A DNA stretch of 64,000 nt from Yeosuana sp043876835. Its GTDB lineage: Bacteria > Bacteroidota > Bacteroidia > Flavobacteriales > Flavobacteriaceae. The stretch spans positions 160,440-224,439 of the forward strand of contig NZ_JBAWJZ010000007.1 in the NCBI RefSeq assembly GCF_043876835.1, read 5' to 3'. The notes under the pieces were generated by a model. That model was not told the origin of the DNA and searched no databases. It saw nothing but the letters and a program-made list of their open reading frames with translations. This document shows, piece after piece, positions 7,155 to 16,668 of the stretch (within the stretch, counting starts at the first letter, position 1; each line of letters opens with the position of its first letter). The position numbers and the translations under genes are program-made.

Positions 7155-9338
7155 ATGAAACAAATAATAACTATTATGTTGCTACTGGCAACTACATTTA
7201 TATATTCACAAAACACATTAGAAGGCACTGTAATTGATAACGATACAAAAGAAGGATTAAACTTTGTAAATGTTTATTTTCCAAGTCTTGAAAAAGGAAG
7301 TGTTACTAAGGAAAAAGGAATCTTCAAAATTACCGGATTACCTTCTGGAACTTATAAAATTCTGTTTTCAATGATTGGTTATGAAACACAATCATTAAAT
7401 ATTAACATCCCAAATAAAGAACCTTTAAACATCAATTTAATACCATCTGCTATTGAAATGGAAGATGTGATCATATCAACTCCTTTTCACAAATTGCAAA
7501 GCGAAAACGTTATGAAAGTTGAACAAAAAAAAGTTTCTGATTTAAAAGCGAATGGTTCAGTCACATTGGCTGACGGCATTACAAACATTGCCGGTGTAGA
7601 AAGTGTTTCTACAGGATTGAGTATCGGAAAGCCTGTGATCAGAGGTTTGAGCTCCAACAGGGTTTTGGTTTATACACAAGGTGTACGATTAGAAAATCAA
7701 CAATTTGGTGATGAACATGGTCTTGGTATTAGTGATAGTGGCATTGAAAGCGTTGAAGTTATCAAAGGTCCGGCTTCCTTGCTTTATGGAAGTGATGCCT
7801 TAGGAGGAGTTTTATACCTAAATCCTGAAAAATTTGCACCATCAAATACAACTAAAGGAGATGTTAGTGGAAACTATTTCAGTAATACTTTAGGGTATAA
7901 TACTGGTGCAGGTGTTAAAACTTCTGGTGATAAATTTAAATTTTTATTTAGAGGAAGCCTTGCTGAACATTCTGATTATAAAACAAAAGATTATCGTGTA
8001 ACAAACACTCGTTTTAGAGAACAGGATTTTAAAACCGGTATTGGATACCAATCTACTAATTTTAAAACAGAATTCAGATATAACGTCAATAATTCAAAAC
8101 TAGGAATTCCAGAAGGTTTAGGTGAGCAATCGAAAAATAAAACGCCTTTAATTCCTTTTCAGGAAATAACCAATCACGTATTTAGTTCAAAATCCAATTT
8201 GTTTTTTAACAACTCAAGTCTAGACATCAATTTAGGATATCTGTATAATAACAGAAAGGAATTTGCAGAAGAAACTCTTAATGGCGAAGATTTGAAACCT
8301 GAATTACAATTAAAATTAAAAACGTTTAACTATGATGTAAAATACAATATGCCAAAATTTGGTGATTTTGAAACCATTATTGGTGTACAAGGAATGAATC
8401 AAGTAAATACCAATTATGGCCCTGAAGAATTAATACCTGATGCAACAACTAATGATATTGGCGTTTTGGCTGTTACCCACATTCACTTCAATGATATTGG
8501 TATTCAAATTGGAGCACGCTATGATAACAGAATGATTAATATTGATTCTGGAATCAATAAAAACTTCAACAGTTTTAATGGTGCTGCAGGAATCAAACTT
8601 GATGTATTAAACAATATTACGGCACGTTTAAATTTGGCAACTGGTTTTAGAGCTCCAAACTTAGCCGAACTCACTTCTGATGGTATTCATGAAGGAACAA
8701 ATCGTTATGAAAAAGGAAATATCAATTTACAAAATGAACAAAATATTCAAACCGATTTAGCTTTAGAATACAAAAACGAACATATTGATTTTTTTGTAAA
8801 TGCCTTTTACAATAAAGTAAACAACTACATATTTCTTTCTCCAAACGGAGATATTATTGATAGTAGCCCTGTTTTTGTTTACCTGCAAAATGACGCCAAA
8901 TTATATGGTGGTGAATTTGGATTGCATTTTCATCCGCATCCGTTAGATTGGTTACACTTTGAATCTAGTTTTGAAACAGTAACTGGAAAACTTTCAAACA
9001 ATGATTATTTACCTTTAATTCCTGCTAATTCTTTAAGCAACACGTTAAGAGCAGAATTTGATGGCAAATTAATTACAAAAGGATATGCCTTTATAAAATT
9101 CAAATCTACTTTCAGTCAAAATAATGTTAGCACTTTCGAAACTAATACCCCAAGTTACAACTTGTTAAGTGCAGGTTTTGGCGGCACAGTAGAGTTTTTG
9201 AAAAACGACTTAACCATAAGTATTTCTGGAAATAACTTAACAGATAAAACCTATATCAATCATTTATCAAGATTAAAAACCGATAATATTTTTAATATGG
9301 GAAGAAATATTAGTATAGGCTTAACGTATAATCTGTAA
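7155..9338 (+). CDS. TonB-dependent outer-membrane receptor
   Basis: 727 residues starting at the ATG at 7155, which opens a clean signal peptide (MKQIITIMLLLATTFIYSQ). The longer reading from 7092 would put the signal inside and run through the palindromes. A CarboxypepD_reg-like beta-sandwich (about 22-105, EGTVIDNDTKEGLNFVNV) is followed by the plug (about 125-230, with GVESVSTG, PVIRGLSSNRVLV and GPASLLYGSDALGG). The rest is a 22-strand-type barrel ending in MGRNISIGLTYNL. Such proteins import scarce nutrients across the outer membrane. There is no SusD partner; the His/Cys small protein upstream points to a metal or metal chelate as cargo (inference). Confidence 0.9.
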   Translation: MKQIITIMLLLATTFIYSQNTLEGTVIDNDTKEGLNFVNVYFPSLEKGSVTKEKGIFKITGLPSGTYKILFSMIGYETQSLNINIPNKEPLNINLIPSAIEMEDVIISTPFHKLQSENVMKVEQKKVSDLKANGSVTLADGITNIAGVESVSTGLSIGKPVIRGLSSNRVLVYTQGVRLENQQFGDEHGLGISDSGIESVEVIKGPASLLYGSDALGGVLYLNPEKFAPSNTTKGDVSGNYFSNTLGYNTGAGVKTSGDKFKFLFRGSLAEHSDYKTKDYRVTNTRFREQDFKTGIGYQSTNFKTEFRYNVNNSKLGIPEGLGEQSKNKTPLIPFQEITNHVFSSKSNLFFNNSSLDINLGYLYNNRKEFAEETLNGEDLKPELQLKLKTFNYDVKYNMPKFGDFETIIGVQGMNQVNTNYGPEELIPDATTNDIGVLAVTHIHFNDIGIQIGARYDNRMINIDSGINKNFNSFNGAAGIKLDVLNNITARLNLATGFRAPNLAELTSDGIHEGTNRYEKGNINLQNEQNIQTDLALEYKNEHIDFFVNAFYNKVNNYIFLSPNGDIIDSSPVFVYLQNDAKLYGGEFGLHFHPHPLDWLHFESSFETVTGKLSNNDYLPLIPANSLSNTLRAEFDGKLITKGYAFIKFKSTFSQNNVSTFETNTPSYNLLSAGFGGTVEFLKNDLTISISGNNLTDKTYINHLSRLKTDNIFNMGRNISIGLTYNL

Positions 9339-9341
9339 AGT

Positions 9342-9382
9342 AAAAATCACCCATAAGTTTTAAATTTATGGGTGATTTTTTT
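9342..9382. terminator. Bidirectional terminator between convergent genes
   Basis: Long stem AATCACCCATAA / TTATGGGTGATT with an A-run on one side and a T-run on the other. Serves the TonB receptor gene (plus) and the 88-residue gene (minus). Confidence 0.85.
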
Positions 9383-9647
9383 ACTTGCTTTTTCCTTTAA
9401 AAATATTGCTGTAAATCCACATTAGTGTAAACGTTGGAATAAAATCAAATCCTGGTAATGCTTCTTCTGCAAAATTTATTACAGCAGCAACCTTTCCGGA
9501 AGTCCCTTTATATAATTTAGTCATTATCCAAGCAGATAGTGGTGCCCAAATAATATCAGACAACTCACCTATTCCAGGTATTAAATAGGACACATATCCA
9601 ATGGCATCAAATAAAATACTTAATAGTAACTTTTTGTATTTATTCAT
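9381..9647 (-). CDS. Conserved small membrane protein
   Basis: 88 residues with two or three hydrophobic segments (about 8-25, 30-45, 68-84). The pattern DAIGYVSYLIPGIGELSD-I-WAPLSAW and FAEEALPGFDFIPTFTLMW resembles a conserved uncharacterised flavobacterial family. Function unknown. Its stop codon sits on the shared terminator. Upstream is a stretch with GC-rich inverted repeats, so it is probably transcribed alone. Confidence 0.6.
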   Translation of the reverse strand: MNKYKKLLLSILFDAIGYVSYLIPGIGELSDIIWAPLSAWIMTKLYKGTSGKVAAVINFAEEALPGFDFIPTFTLMWIYSNIFKGKSK

Positions 9648-9695
9648 TTTAAAAATTTTTGAATGTCCTTAATCTGTCACAATAAGGCTTTCCAT

Positions 9696-9772
9696 GTCAG
9701 GTCGAGCGCAGTCGAGACCTCATTGTTAATTTATTAAGCACGATAACCTCTCGACTGCGCTCGAGGTGACAG
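9696..9772. repeat. Inverted pair of TCGAGCGCAGTCGAGA-type intergenic repeats
   Basis: Left arm about 9696-9721 contains TCGAGCGCAGTCGAGA. Right arm 9746-9772 contains TCTCGACTGCGCTCGA, the exact reverse complement of that 16-mer. They are separated by about 25 bp of AT-rich sequence. The arms are GC-rich against an AT-rich background and each also contains a shorter self-complementary core. I recognise this 16-mer as a frequent intergenic repeat of Flavobacteriia; that should be checked. Confidence 0.75.
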
Positions 9773-9840
9773 TAATATGATTTATTACGGACAATCAGTT
9801 AAAATTTAACCATCAAAAAATAACAAGAAATATACCAAAG

Positions 9841-10428
9841 CTATTTTCCTATTAATTTTAAAAATTCGTTTCTGGTTTCAATTTTTTCAAACTGACCTCT
9901 AAATCCAGATGTGGTTGTTACAGAATTTTGTTTTTGAACGCCTCTCATCATCATACACATATGTGCAGCTTCAATAACAACTGCTACACCTTGTGGTTTT
10001 AATGTATCGTTAATACAATCTAAAATTTGCTCTGTTAAGCGTTCTTGCACTTGCAAACGTCTTGCAAACACATCAACAATTCTTGGAAGCTTGCTCAAAC
10101 CTACAATATATCCATTAGGAATATAAGCTATATGAGCTTTTCCAAAAAATGGCAGAATGTGATGTTCGCAAAGTGAATACAACTCAATATCTTTTACAAT
10201 TACCATTTCATTGTATGACTCTTTAAACATGGCACTTTTAAGAATTTCAACTGGATCCTGATGATAGCCTTGCGTTAAAAATTGCATTGCTTTGGCCGCT
10301 CTTTCTGGCGTTTTTTCCAAACCATCACGTGAAATATCTTCACCTAGATCTATAATGATATTTTTGTATCTGTTTTTAACATCATCTGTGACCTGAATGT
10401 TATATTCTTCAAATTTTTTGTTAGCCAT
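9841..10428 (-). CDS. folE: GTP cyclohydrolase I
   Basis: 195 residues, full length. It converts GTP to 7,8-dihydroneopterin triphosphate, first step of folate/pterin synthesis. Visible hallmarks: the zinc site in SLCEHHILPFFGKAHIAYIP (Cys and two His), GLSKLPRIVDVFARRLQVQE, the second zinc Cys in HMCMMMRGVQKQNS, and the C-terminal TTSGFRGQF. It begins one base after the msrA stop, so it is the second gene of an msrA-folE operon. Confidence 0.97.
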   Translation of the reverse strand: MANKKFEEYNIQVTDDVKNRYKNIIIDLGEDISRDGLEKTPERAAKAMQFLTQGYHQDPVEILKSAMFKESYNEMVIVKDIELYSLCEHHILPFFGKAHIAYIPNGYIVGLSKLPRIVDVFARRLQVQERLTEQILDCINDTLKPQGVAVVIEAAHMCMMMRGVQKQNSVTTTSGFRGQFEKIETRNEFLKLIGK

Positions 10429-10429
10429 T

Positions 10430-10981
10430 TTAATTAGTTTGTTTCTTTAATTTATGGATATAGTTTGCTTTTAACTTTTTCAATTTAGGGTTGATTATAT
10501 ATTGGCAATAAGGCTGTTCTTTATTCAAATTATAATAATCTTGATGATAATCTTCAGCATTATAAAATACACCAACTTCAACAATTTCAGTTGTAATTGA
10601 ATTGTTAAATATTTCCTCTTTTTCTAAATACAAAATGAAATCTATTGCTTCTTGCTTTTGAAAATCATTGCTATAAAAAATTGCAGAACGATATTGGGAA
10701 CCTACATCATTCCCTTGTCTGTTTAAAGTGGTTGGATCATGAGTTGCAAAGAAAATTTCCAATAATTCTTTATAGGTTATTTGTGTTTCATCGAAATAAA
10801 TCTGAATAGCTTCTGCATGCCCTGTTCTTCCTGTACAAATTTCTCTGTAAGCAGGGTTTTTTATTGATCCACCTGTATAGCCAGAAACTACTCGCTCTAC
10901 ACCTTCTAAATTTTTAAAAACAGCTTCAGTACACCAAAAACAACCGCCAGCAAATGTGGCTATTTGTAAAGTATCATTCAT
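10430..10981 (-). CDS. msrA: Peptide-methionine (S)-S-oxide reductase
   Basis: 183 residues, reducing methionine-S-sulfoxide in proteins. The catalytic motif GGCFWCTEAVF holds nucleophile Cys14 and Cys17, very close to the N-terminus. EAIQIYFDETQITYKELLEIFFATHDPTTLNRQGNDVGSQYRS-type core sequence is present in shortened view as YKELLEIFFATHDPT and GNDVGSQYRS. No MsrB domain is fused. There is no signal peptide, so it is cytoplasmic. It leads an operon with folE and is divergent from the DUF5916 gene across 185 bp. Confidence 0.95.
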   Translation of the reverse strand: MNDTLQIATFAGGCFWCTEAVFKNLEGVERVVSGYTGGSIKNPAYREICTGRTGHAEAIQIYFDETQITYKELLEIFFATHDPTTLNRQGNDVGSQYRSAIFYSNDFQKQEAIDFILYLEKEEIFNNSITTEIVEVGVFYNAEDYHQDYYNLNKEQPYCQYIINPKLKKLKANYIHKLKKQTN

Positions 10982-11081
10982 AGTTTTAAAGTTAAGTAAA
11001 TATTAGTTGTTTTAATTGCTAAATCCTTACAAGGTGCTACATTTTAACTTTTAGTTAAGGATTAAATGTTTATAGCCTGCG

Positions 11082-11089
11082 TAAATTTG
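11082..11089 (+). promoter_or_regulatory. Candidate -7 box for the DUF5916 gene
   Basis: TAAATTTG fits TAnnTTTG, 77 bp before the ATG at 11167. No convincing -33 box. Confidence 0.4.
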
Positions 11090-11166
11090 TAGTATTTACT
11101 GTAACAAACTATTTTTTTTATTGTCTTTAAAAAAGACATAAAAAATCATCAATCAAAAATCAATTA

Positions 11167-13602
11167 ATGAAATTCTTTCTTTTTTTCACCTTTCTAATTG
11201 CTATTAACCTTTCCGTTTATTCCCAAAACAAAAAAACTTATCATATCAAGCGAACTCAAAATGCTCCTAAAATAGATGGAGTTTTAGATGATGACACTTG
11301 GAAAATATCTGAAGATGCTCAAGATTTCACTCAATTCAGGCCAGAAATGGGTATAAAAGAAACAGATAGTATTAAAACAAAAGTAAAAATCACCTATGAT
11401 GATGATGCAATTTATTTTGGTGCTTACCTGCATGATAATCCTTCAAAAATAATACGCCAAATGACTACTAGAGATAATTTTGGACAGTCAGATTTTTTTG
11501 GAATTATCTTAAATCCTAATAATGATGCACAAAACGATACCGAGTTTTTTATATTCAGCTCTGGCACACAAGCCGATGCCATTTCCAATCCAAGTATAGG
11601 AGAAGATTTTGGTTGGAATGCAGTTTGGGAAAGTAAAGTGAACATGGTTGATGATGGCTGGATAGTTGAAGTAAAAATACCATACAGAGCTCTTAGGTTT
11701 TCAAATGAAAATGTACAAACATGGGGTTTACAATTTCATAGACAATTTAGGAGAAACCGTTCTCAATACACATGGAATCCAATAGATAGAACAAAAGGAA
11801 ATGCTGGTTTATACCATGGTGAACTTAAAACCTTAGAAAATATTGAATCTCCTACACGTCTTAGTTTTTATCCATTCACTTCATCGTTAGTGAATTCCTA
11901 TGAAGGTGATATAGAAACAGATTTAAATTTTGGACTTGACGTTAAATATGGAATTACTGAAAATTTTACGTTAGATGCTACTTTAGTGCCCGATTTTAGC
12001 CAAGCAGGATTTGATGATTTAGAATTAAACTTAGGTCCATTTGAACAAACTTACTCAGAACAGCGTCAATTTTTTACAGAAGGTGTCGATTTATTTAGCA
12101 AAGGAGATTTATTTTTTTCCAGACGTGTAGGAAGTGGCCCAACAGGAGACGTTGTATTAAATGATAATGAGGAAACTAAAAATTATCCAAATTCTGTAAA
12201 AGTTTTAAATGCTATTAAATTATCTGGCAGAACAAAAAACGGTTTAGGAATTGGCCTTTTCAATGCTGTTACAGAACAAACTAATGCCACCATAAAAGAC
12301 ACCATTTCTGGCGAAACAAGAGAACAAGTTGTAGAGCCATTAGCTAATTATAATATTCTGGTTTTAGATCAACAATTTAATAAAAACTCTTCGATAAGTT
12401 TAATAAATACCAATGTTACCAGAGATGGTCATTTTAGAGATGCTAATGTTACAGGGTTAGTTTTTGATGTATCAAATAAGAGAAATACTTATAGTGCTTA
12501 TGGTGAAGCTAAAATGAGTAGCCTTAATTTGGATGAAGGGAATTCAACAGGATTTAGTTCATTTTTTAGAGCTGGAAAATCACATGGTAAATTCAGGTAT
12601 AGTTTTGACCACAGTTATGCAGATACCAAATATGACATCAATGATTTAGGATTATTGTACAGAAACAATTATAACAACTTTGGTATAGACTTTACCTATA
12701 GAATTTTTGAACCTACTAAAAAATTAAACAATTATTATATTGGCACCTATGTAAACTATACCCGATTAGCTAATCCAGGAGAATATACAGGAAGTAGTTT
12801 TGGTTTTAATTATAATGCAGAAACTAAATCTTTAAACAACTTTGGTGGAAACTTAAATTACCAAATAGGTAAACAATTTGATTATTTTGAGCCAAGAACA
12901 GAAGGGCGTTATTTTATTTATGAAGACAGAATAAATTCTAACCTTTGGTTTTCTTCAAATTACAATAAAAAATACGCCTTTGATACTAGCCTTGGCGGTG
13001 CTACTTTTTTCGAAAAAAACAGAAACACAAATGAATTTTGGGTTGAAGTTAGTCCGAGAATTCGATTTAATGAAAAATTATTAATCTCCTATTCTCTCGA
13101 GTACAATAAAGAATTCAATGATAGAGGATATGTTACAACAGTTGGAAATGACATTGTTTTTGGTGAACGCAATAGGAAAACGCAGGTAAACAGTATTAAA
13201 GCCAGTTATACATTTAATTCTTTCAACGGAATATCTTTAACTTTTAGAAATTATTGGTCAACTGTAAAATATAAAAACAATCTGTTTACTTTAGAAGATA
13301 ATGGGCGTTTAAATCAAAATTTAGGGTATAAAGCTGATGGTTTAGAAAATAATCCTAATATAAACTATAACACTTGGAATTTAGATTTAAACTACTCCTG
13401 GCAATTTGCTCCGGGAAGTTTTTTAACAGCTTTATATAGAAACCAGTTATTCAATTATGATAATGCCGCAAAAGATTCATATGGAACAAGTTTAAAAACC
13501 CTGTTTAATCAATCTATTCAAAATACATTTTCTTTACGCATCCAATATTTTATTGATTATGCTGGAATTAAAAATGCTTTTAATAAGAAAAGTAATTCTT
13601 AA
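11167..13602 (+). CDS. DUF5916 outer-membrane protein with CBM9-like N-terminal domain
   Basis: 811 residues with a signal peptide (about 1-19, ending VYSQ). Residues about 25-215 look like a family 9 carbohydrate-binding-like domain: APKIDGVLDDDTWKISE, then DDAIYFGAYLHDNP and GWIVEVKIPYRALRF. The rest is the DUF5916 region, beginning near PDFSQAGFDDLELN, and is rich in alternating aromatic strands as in an outer-membrane barrel. The function of the family is unknown. Attachment to a polysaccharide or a role in hydrolase export has been guessed elsewhere; nothing here proves it. Confidence 0.82.
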   Translation: MKFFLFFTFLIAINLSVYSQNKKTYHIKRTQNAPKIDGVLDDDTWKISEDAQDFTQFRPEMGIKETDSIKTKVKITYDDDAIYFGAYLHDNPSKIIRQMTTRDNFGQSDFFGIILNPNNDAQNDTEFFIFSSGTQADAISNPSIGEDFGWNAVWESKVNMVDDGWIVEVKIPYRALRFSNENVQTWGLQFHRQFRRNRSQYTWNPIDRTKGNAGLYHGELKTLENIESPTRLSFYPFTSSLVNSYEGDIETDLNFGLDVKYGITENFTLDATLVPDFSQAGFDDLELNLGPFEQTYSEQRQFFTEGVDLFSKGDLFFSRRVGSGPTGDVVLNDNEETKNYPNSVKVLNAIKLSGRTKNGLGIGLFNAVTEQTNATIKDTISGETREQVVEPLANYNILVLDQQFNKNSSISLINTNVTRDGHFRDANVTGLVFDVSNKRNTYSAYGEAKMSSLNLDEGNSTGFSSFFRAGKSHGKFRYSFDHSYADTKYDINDLGLLYRNNYNNFGIDFTYRIFEPTKKLNNYYIGTYVNYTRLANPGEYTGSSFGFNYNAETKSLNNFGGNLNYQIGKQFDYFEPRTEGRYFIYEDRINSNLWFSSNYNKKYAFDTSLGGATFFEKNRNTNEFWVEVSPRIRFNEKLLISYSLEYNKEFNDRGYVTTVGNDIVFGERNRKTQVNSIKASYTFNSFNGISLTFRNYWSTVKYKNNLFTLEDNGRLNQNLGYKADGLENNPNINYNTWNLDLNYSWQFAPGSFLTALYRNQLFNYDNAAKDSYGTSLKTLFNQSIQNTFSLRIQYFIDYAGIKNAFNKKSNS

Positions 13603-13623
13603 TTGTACATAAAACATTAAAGT

Positions 13624-13652
13624 AGTAAATTCACCATTAATATTTACTTTTT
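13624..13652 (+). terminator. Possible weak terminator before lolD
   Basis: AGTAAAT (13624-13630) / ATTTACT (13642-13648) followed by five T, ending at the base before the next ATG. It may instead be a leader hairpin. Confidence 0.35.
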
Positions 13653-14318
13653 ATGATTCAAGCAAAAAACATCCATAAATTCTATAATGATTTACATGTT
13701 TTAAAAGGTGTCGATATTCACATAAAAAAAAGTGAAGTGGTTTCTATTGTTGGTGCATCTGGTGCCGGAAAAACCACCTTACTACAAATACTGGGAACCC
13801 TTGATTCTGCCTCAAAAAACGAGAAATTTGATTTAATAATCAACGATATTAATATCAACTCGCTTAACGAAAAAGCTTTAGCCAAGTTTAGAAATGAGCA
13901 TATTGGTTTTATTTTTCAGTTTCATCAATTATTACCCGAGTTTACTGCTATTGAAAATGTATGCATTCCTGCTTTTATTAAGGGTACAAAAAAACCTGAT
14001 GCAGAAAAACGTGCTGTTGAGCTTTTAGATTTTTTAGGATTATCCCATCGTCATCATCACAAACCTAACGAACTATCTGGTGGTGAGCAACAACGTGTAG
14101 CTGTTGCCAGAGCGTTGATTAATAACCCAGATTTAATCTTTGCCGACGAACCTTCAGGAAATTTAGATAGCGAATCTGCCGAGAATTTACATAGTCTGTT
14201 TTTTAAATTACGTAATCAATTTGGGCAAACCTTTGTTATTGTAACTCACAATGAAGAACTAGCCAATTTAGCAGACAGAAAACTTGTAATGGTTGATGGA
14301 AAAATTATAAACAATTAG
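13653..14318 (+). CDS. ABC transporter ATP-binding protein, LolD-like
   Basis: 221 residues. Walker A GASGAGKTT near residue 36, Q-loop in FIFQFHQLLPEFTAIENV, signature LSGGEQQRVAVARAL near 140, Walker B LIFADEPSGNLDS, and switch His in FVIVTHNEELA. The closest match is the MacB/LolD class, which pairs with LolCE-type permeases in lipoprotein release. No permease gene is adjacent, so the partner is elsewhere in the genome. The stop codon overlaps the next start (TAGTG). Confidence 0.9.
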   Translation: MIQAKNIHKFYNDLHVLKGVDIHIKKSEVVSIVGASGAGKTTLLQILGTLDSASKNEKFDLIINDININSLNEKALAKFRNEHIGFIFQFHQLLPEFTAIENVCIPAFIKGTKKPDAEKRAVELLDFLGLSHRHHHKPNELSGGEQQRVAVARALINNPDLIFADEPSGNLDSESAENLHSLFFKLRNQFGQTFVIVTHNEELANLADRKLVMVDGKIINN

Positions 14319-15094
14319 TGGCTAAAAACATTAATAAAGCAGAACTCAAAGAGTTTCTTGACTCCAAGGTTGAGCAATACAACAAACTTCAATTTATTGA
14401 AAGCGACCCCATTCAAGTTCCACATCAATTCATATTAAAAGAGGACATTGAAATTGCTGGGTTTTTAACTGCTACTATTTCTTGGGGAAACCGAAAAAGC
14501 ATTATAAAAAATGCTAAACGAATGGTAGAATTACTGGATAATTCTCCATATGATTTTGTTTTAAATCATCATGAAACCGACTTAGAAAAACTTAAGTCTT
14601 TTGTCCACAGAACGTTTAACGGAGAAGACTTTATCCAGTTTATAAAATCCCTTCAACATATATATAAAAACCATAACGGATTAGAATCTGTATTTTTAAA
14701 ACATGCTGAAAAGAATTCTTTGCAAAGTTCCATTTCGAAATTTAAATCTATCTTTTTTGAAGAAGAACATCTCATTAGAACACAAAAGCACATTAGCGAT
14801 CCATTAAAAAATTCGGCCGCCAAACGTATTAATATGTTTTTAAGATGGATGATTAGAAATGATAATGCTGGTGTAGATTTTGGTATTTGGAATTCTTTAT
14901 CGTCAAGCCAATTATCATGTCCGTTAGATGTGCATTCTGGCAATGTTGCAAGAAAATTAGGCTTACTAAAAAGAAAACAAAATGATGGCAAAGCATTAAT
15001 TGAACTAGACACTGCATTAAGAAAATTAGACTCAAAAGACCCTGTTAAATATGACTTTGCCTTATTTGGTTTAGGGGTTTTTGAGGGTTTTTAA
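14318..15094 (+). CDS. TIGR02757 family protein (DUF2400)
   Basis: 258 residues starting at GTG, whose first G is the last base of the lolD stop codon; translation is probably coupled. Family motifs seen: AGFLTATISWGNRKSIIKN, FVHRTFNGEDFIQFI, SAAKRINMFLRWMIRND, and the C-terminal LDVHSGNVARKLGLLKR plus FALFGLGVF. The fold is thought to be related to helix-hairpin-helix DNA glycosylases, but no activity is established. The pairing with a LolD-like ATPase is noted without a known functional link. Confidence 0.85.
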   Translation: MAKNINKAELKEFLDSKVEQYNKLQFIESDPIQVPHQFILKEDIEIAGFLTATISWGNRKSIIKNAKRMVELLDNSPYDFVLNHHETDLEKLKSFVHRTFNGEDFIQFIKSLQHIYKNHNGLESVFLKHAEKNSLQSSISKFKSIFFEEEHLIRTQKHISDPLKNSAAKRINMFLRWMIRNDNAGVDFGIWNSLSSSQLSCPLDVHSGNVARKLGLLKRKQNDGKALIELDTALRKLDSKDPVKYDFALFGLGVFEGF

Positions 15095-15137
15095 CATTTG
15101 TTTTCTTTATATTTAAACAATTAATCTTAAATACAAA

Positions 15138-16622
15138 ATGAAAAAAATTTTATCATTGGTTTTATCCATTTCGGTTTGTTCAGTATTTTCACAAAACATT
15201 AAAATTCCTGCTGATACAACTGTTACAACGTTTCACAGCATCACAATAAAAAATCAGGCAATTTCGTATAAAGCTATTGCAGGAACACAACCCGTTTGGA
15301 ATGAAAAAGGAGAACCTATCGCAACCCTTTTTTACACCTATTATGAACGAGATAAAACTGATAAAAAAAACAGACCATTAATATTTTCATTTAATGGTGG
15401 TCCTGGTTCTGCTTCAGTTTGGATGCATATTGCATATACAGGTCCAAAAGTTTTAAATATTGATTCTGAAGGTTATCCGGTTCAACCATATGGTGTAGAG
15501 GACAACCCTAACTCGATCTTAGATGTTGCTGATATAGTTTTTATTGACCCAGTGAATACAGGATATTCAAGAATGATTACCGACAAAGAAGGTAAATTAC
15601 CAAGTAGAGAGACTTTTTTTGGAATTAATGCCGACGTAAAATATTTGGCCGAATGGATGAATACATTCTTAACTAGGGTTAACCGATGGGAATCACCAAA
15701 ATATATTATTGGCGAAAGTTACGGTGGCACACGTGTTATGGGATTAGCAAACGAATTACAAAGCAGACAATGGATGTTTTTAAATGGTGTAATTATGGTT
15801 TCTCCTGCAGACTATAAACTTTACAGCACTAATCAACCTGTTTATTCATCATTAAATTTACCGTATTTTACAGCTGCAGCTTGGTACCATAAAGCCTTGC
15901 CGGCAGATTTGCAAAATAAAGATTTGTTAGACATTTTACCAGAAGTTGAAGATTATGCGCTCAACAAGTTAATGCCTGCTCTTGCCAAAGGTGGATTTAT
16001 CTCTGAAAATGAAAAACAAGATGTAGCTGAAAAAATGTCTTATTATTCCGGTTTAAGTAAAAAATCCATTTTACAAAATAATTTAAACGTTTCTACTAGT
16101 TTTTTCTGGAAAGACTTATTGAGAGACAAAACCGGACAAACAATTGGAAGATTAGATTCAAGATATTTAGGAATTGATAAAACCGAAGGTGGCGATAGTC
16201 CGGATTTTAATCCAGAATTAACATCATGGATGCATTCATTTACCCCAGCAATAAACTATTATATTCGCGAATTTTTAAACTTTAAAACTGATATAAAATA
16301 TAATATGTTTGGCGATGTTCATCCTTGGGACAACAGAAACGACAATACCAGAGAAAATTTAAGACAAGCAATGGCTCAAAACCCTTATTTAAAAGTCATG
16401 ATACAATCTGGTTATTATGATGGTGCTACTACTTATTTTGGAGCAAAATACACGATGCATCAAATAGATCCAAGTGGAAAAATGAAAGACAGATTTACTT
16501 TTAAAGGTTATAGAAGTGGGCATATGATGTATTTACGACAAGAAGATTTAAAAACTGCTAATGATGATTTAAGGAAATTCATTAAAAGCACATCTTATAA
16601 AGGAAAAGCAGCTAAGTACTAA
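15138..16622 (+). CDS. Secreted serine carboxypeptidase-like protein, peptidase S10 family
   Basis: 494 residues with a signal peptide (MKKILSLVLSISVCSVFSQ). Alpha/beta-hydrolase fold with the oxyanion stretch FSFNGGPGSASVWMH, nucleophile Ser194 in GESYGGTR, Asp428 in SGYYDGAT and His462 in RSGHMMY, so a complete triad. Active on peptides in the periplasm or outside the cell, releasing C-terminal residues (family knowledge). It is transcribed alone, ending at a bidirectional terminator shared with the M61 peptidase gene. Confidence 0.9.
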   Translation: MKKILSLVLSISVCSVFSQNIKIPADTTVTTFHSITIKNQAISYKAIAGTQPVWNEKGEPIATLFYTYYERDKTDKKNRPLIFSFNGGPGSASVWMHIAYTGPKVLNIDSEGYPVQPYGVEDNPNSILDVADIVFIDPVNTGYSRMITDKEGKLPSRETFFGINADVKYLAEWMNTFLTRVNRWESPKYIIGESYGGTRVMGLANELQSRQWMFLNGVIMVSPADYKLYSTNQPVYSSLNLPYFTAAAWYHKALPADLQNKDLLDILPEVEDYALNKLMPALAKGGFISENEKQDVAEKMSYYSGLSKKSILQNNLNVSTSFFWKDLLRDKTGQTIGRLDSRYLGIDKTEGGDSPDFNPELTSWMHSFTPAINYYIREFLNFKTDIKYNMFGDVHPWDNRNDNTRENLRQAMAQNPYLKVMIQSGYYDGATTYFGAKYTMHQIDPSGKMKDRFTFKGYRSGHMMYLRQEDLKTANDDLRKFIKSTSYKGKAAKY

Positions 16623-16626
16623 ACAA

Positions 16627-16656
16627 AAAAGCCTGACAAATTTGTCAGGCTTTTTA
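16627..16656. terminator. Bidirectional terminator between two convergent peptidase genes
   Basis: Perfect palindrome GCCTGACAAA (16631-16640) / TTTGTCAGGC (16641-16650), flanked by A-run and T-run. Confidence 0.9.
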
Positions 16657-16668
16657 TTGTTTAATTTT

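Noticed and set aside
14653..15012. 119-codon minus-strand ORF
   Set aside because: Shadow of the TIGR02757 gene.
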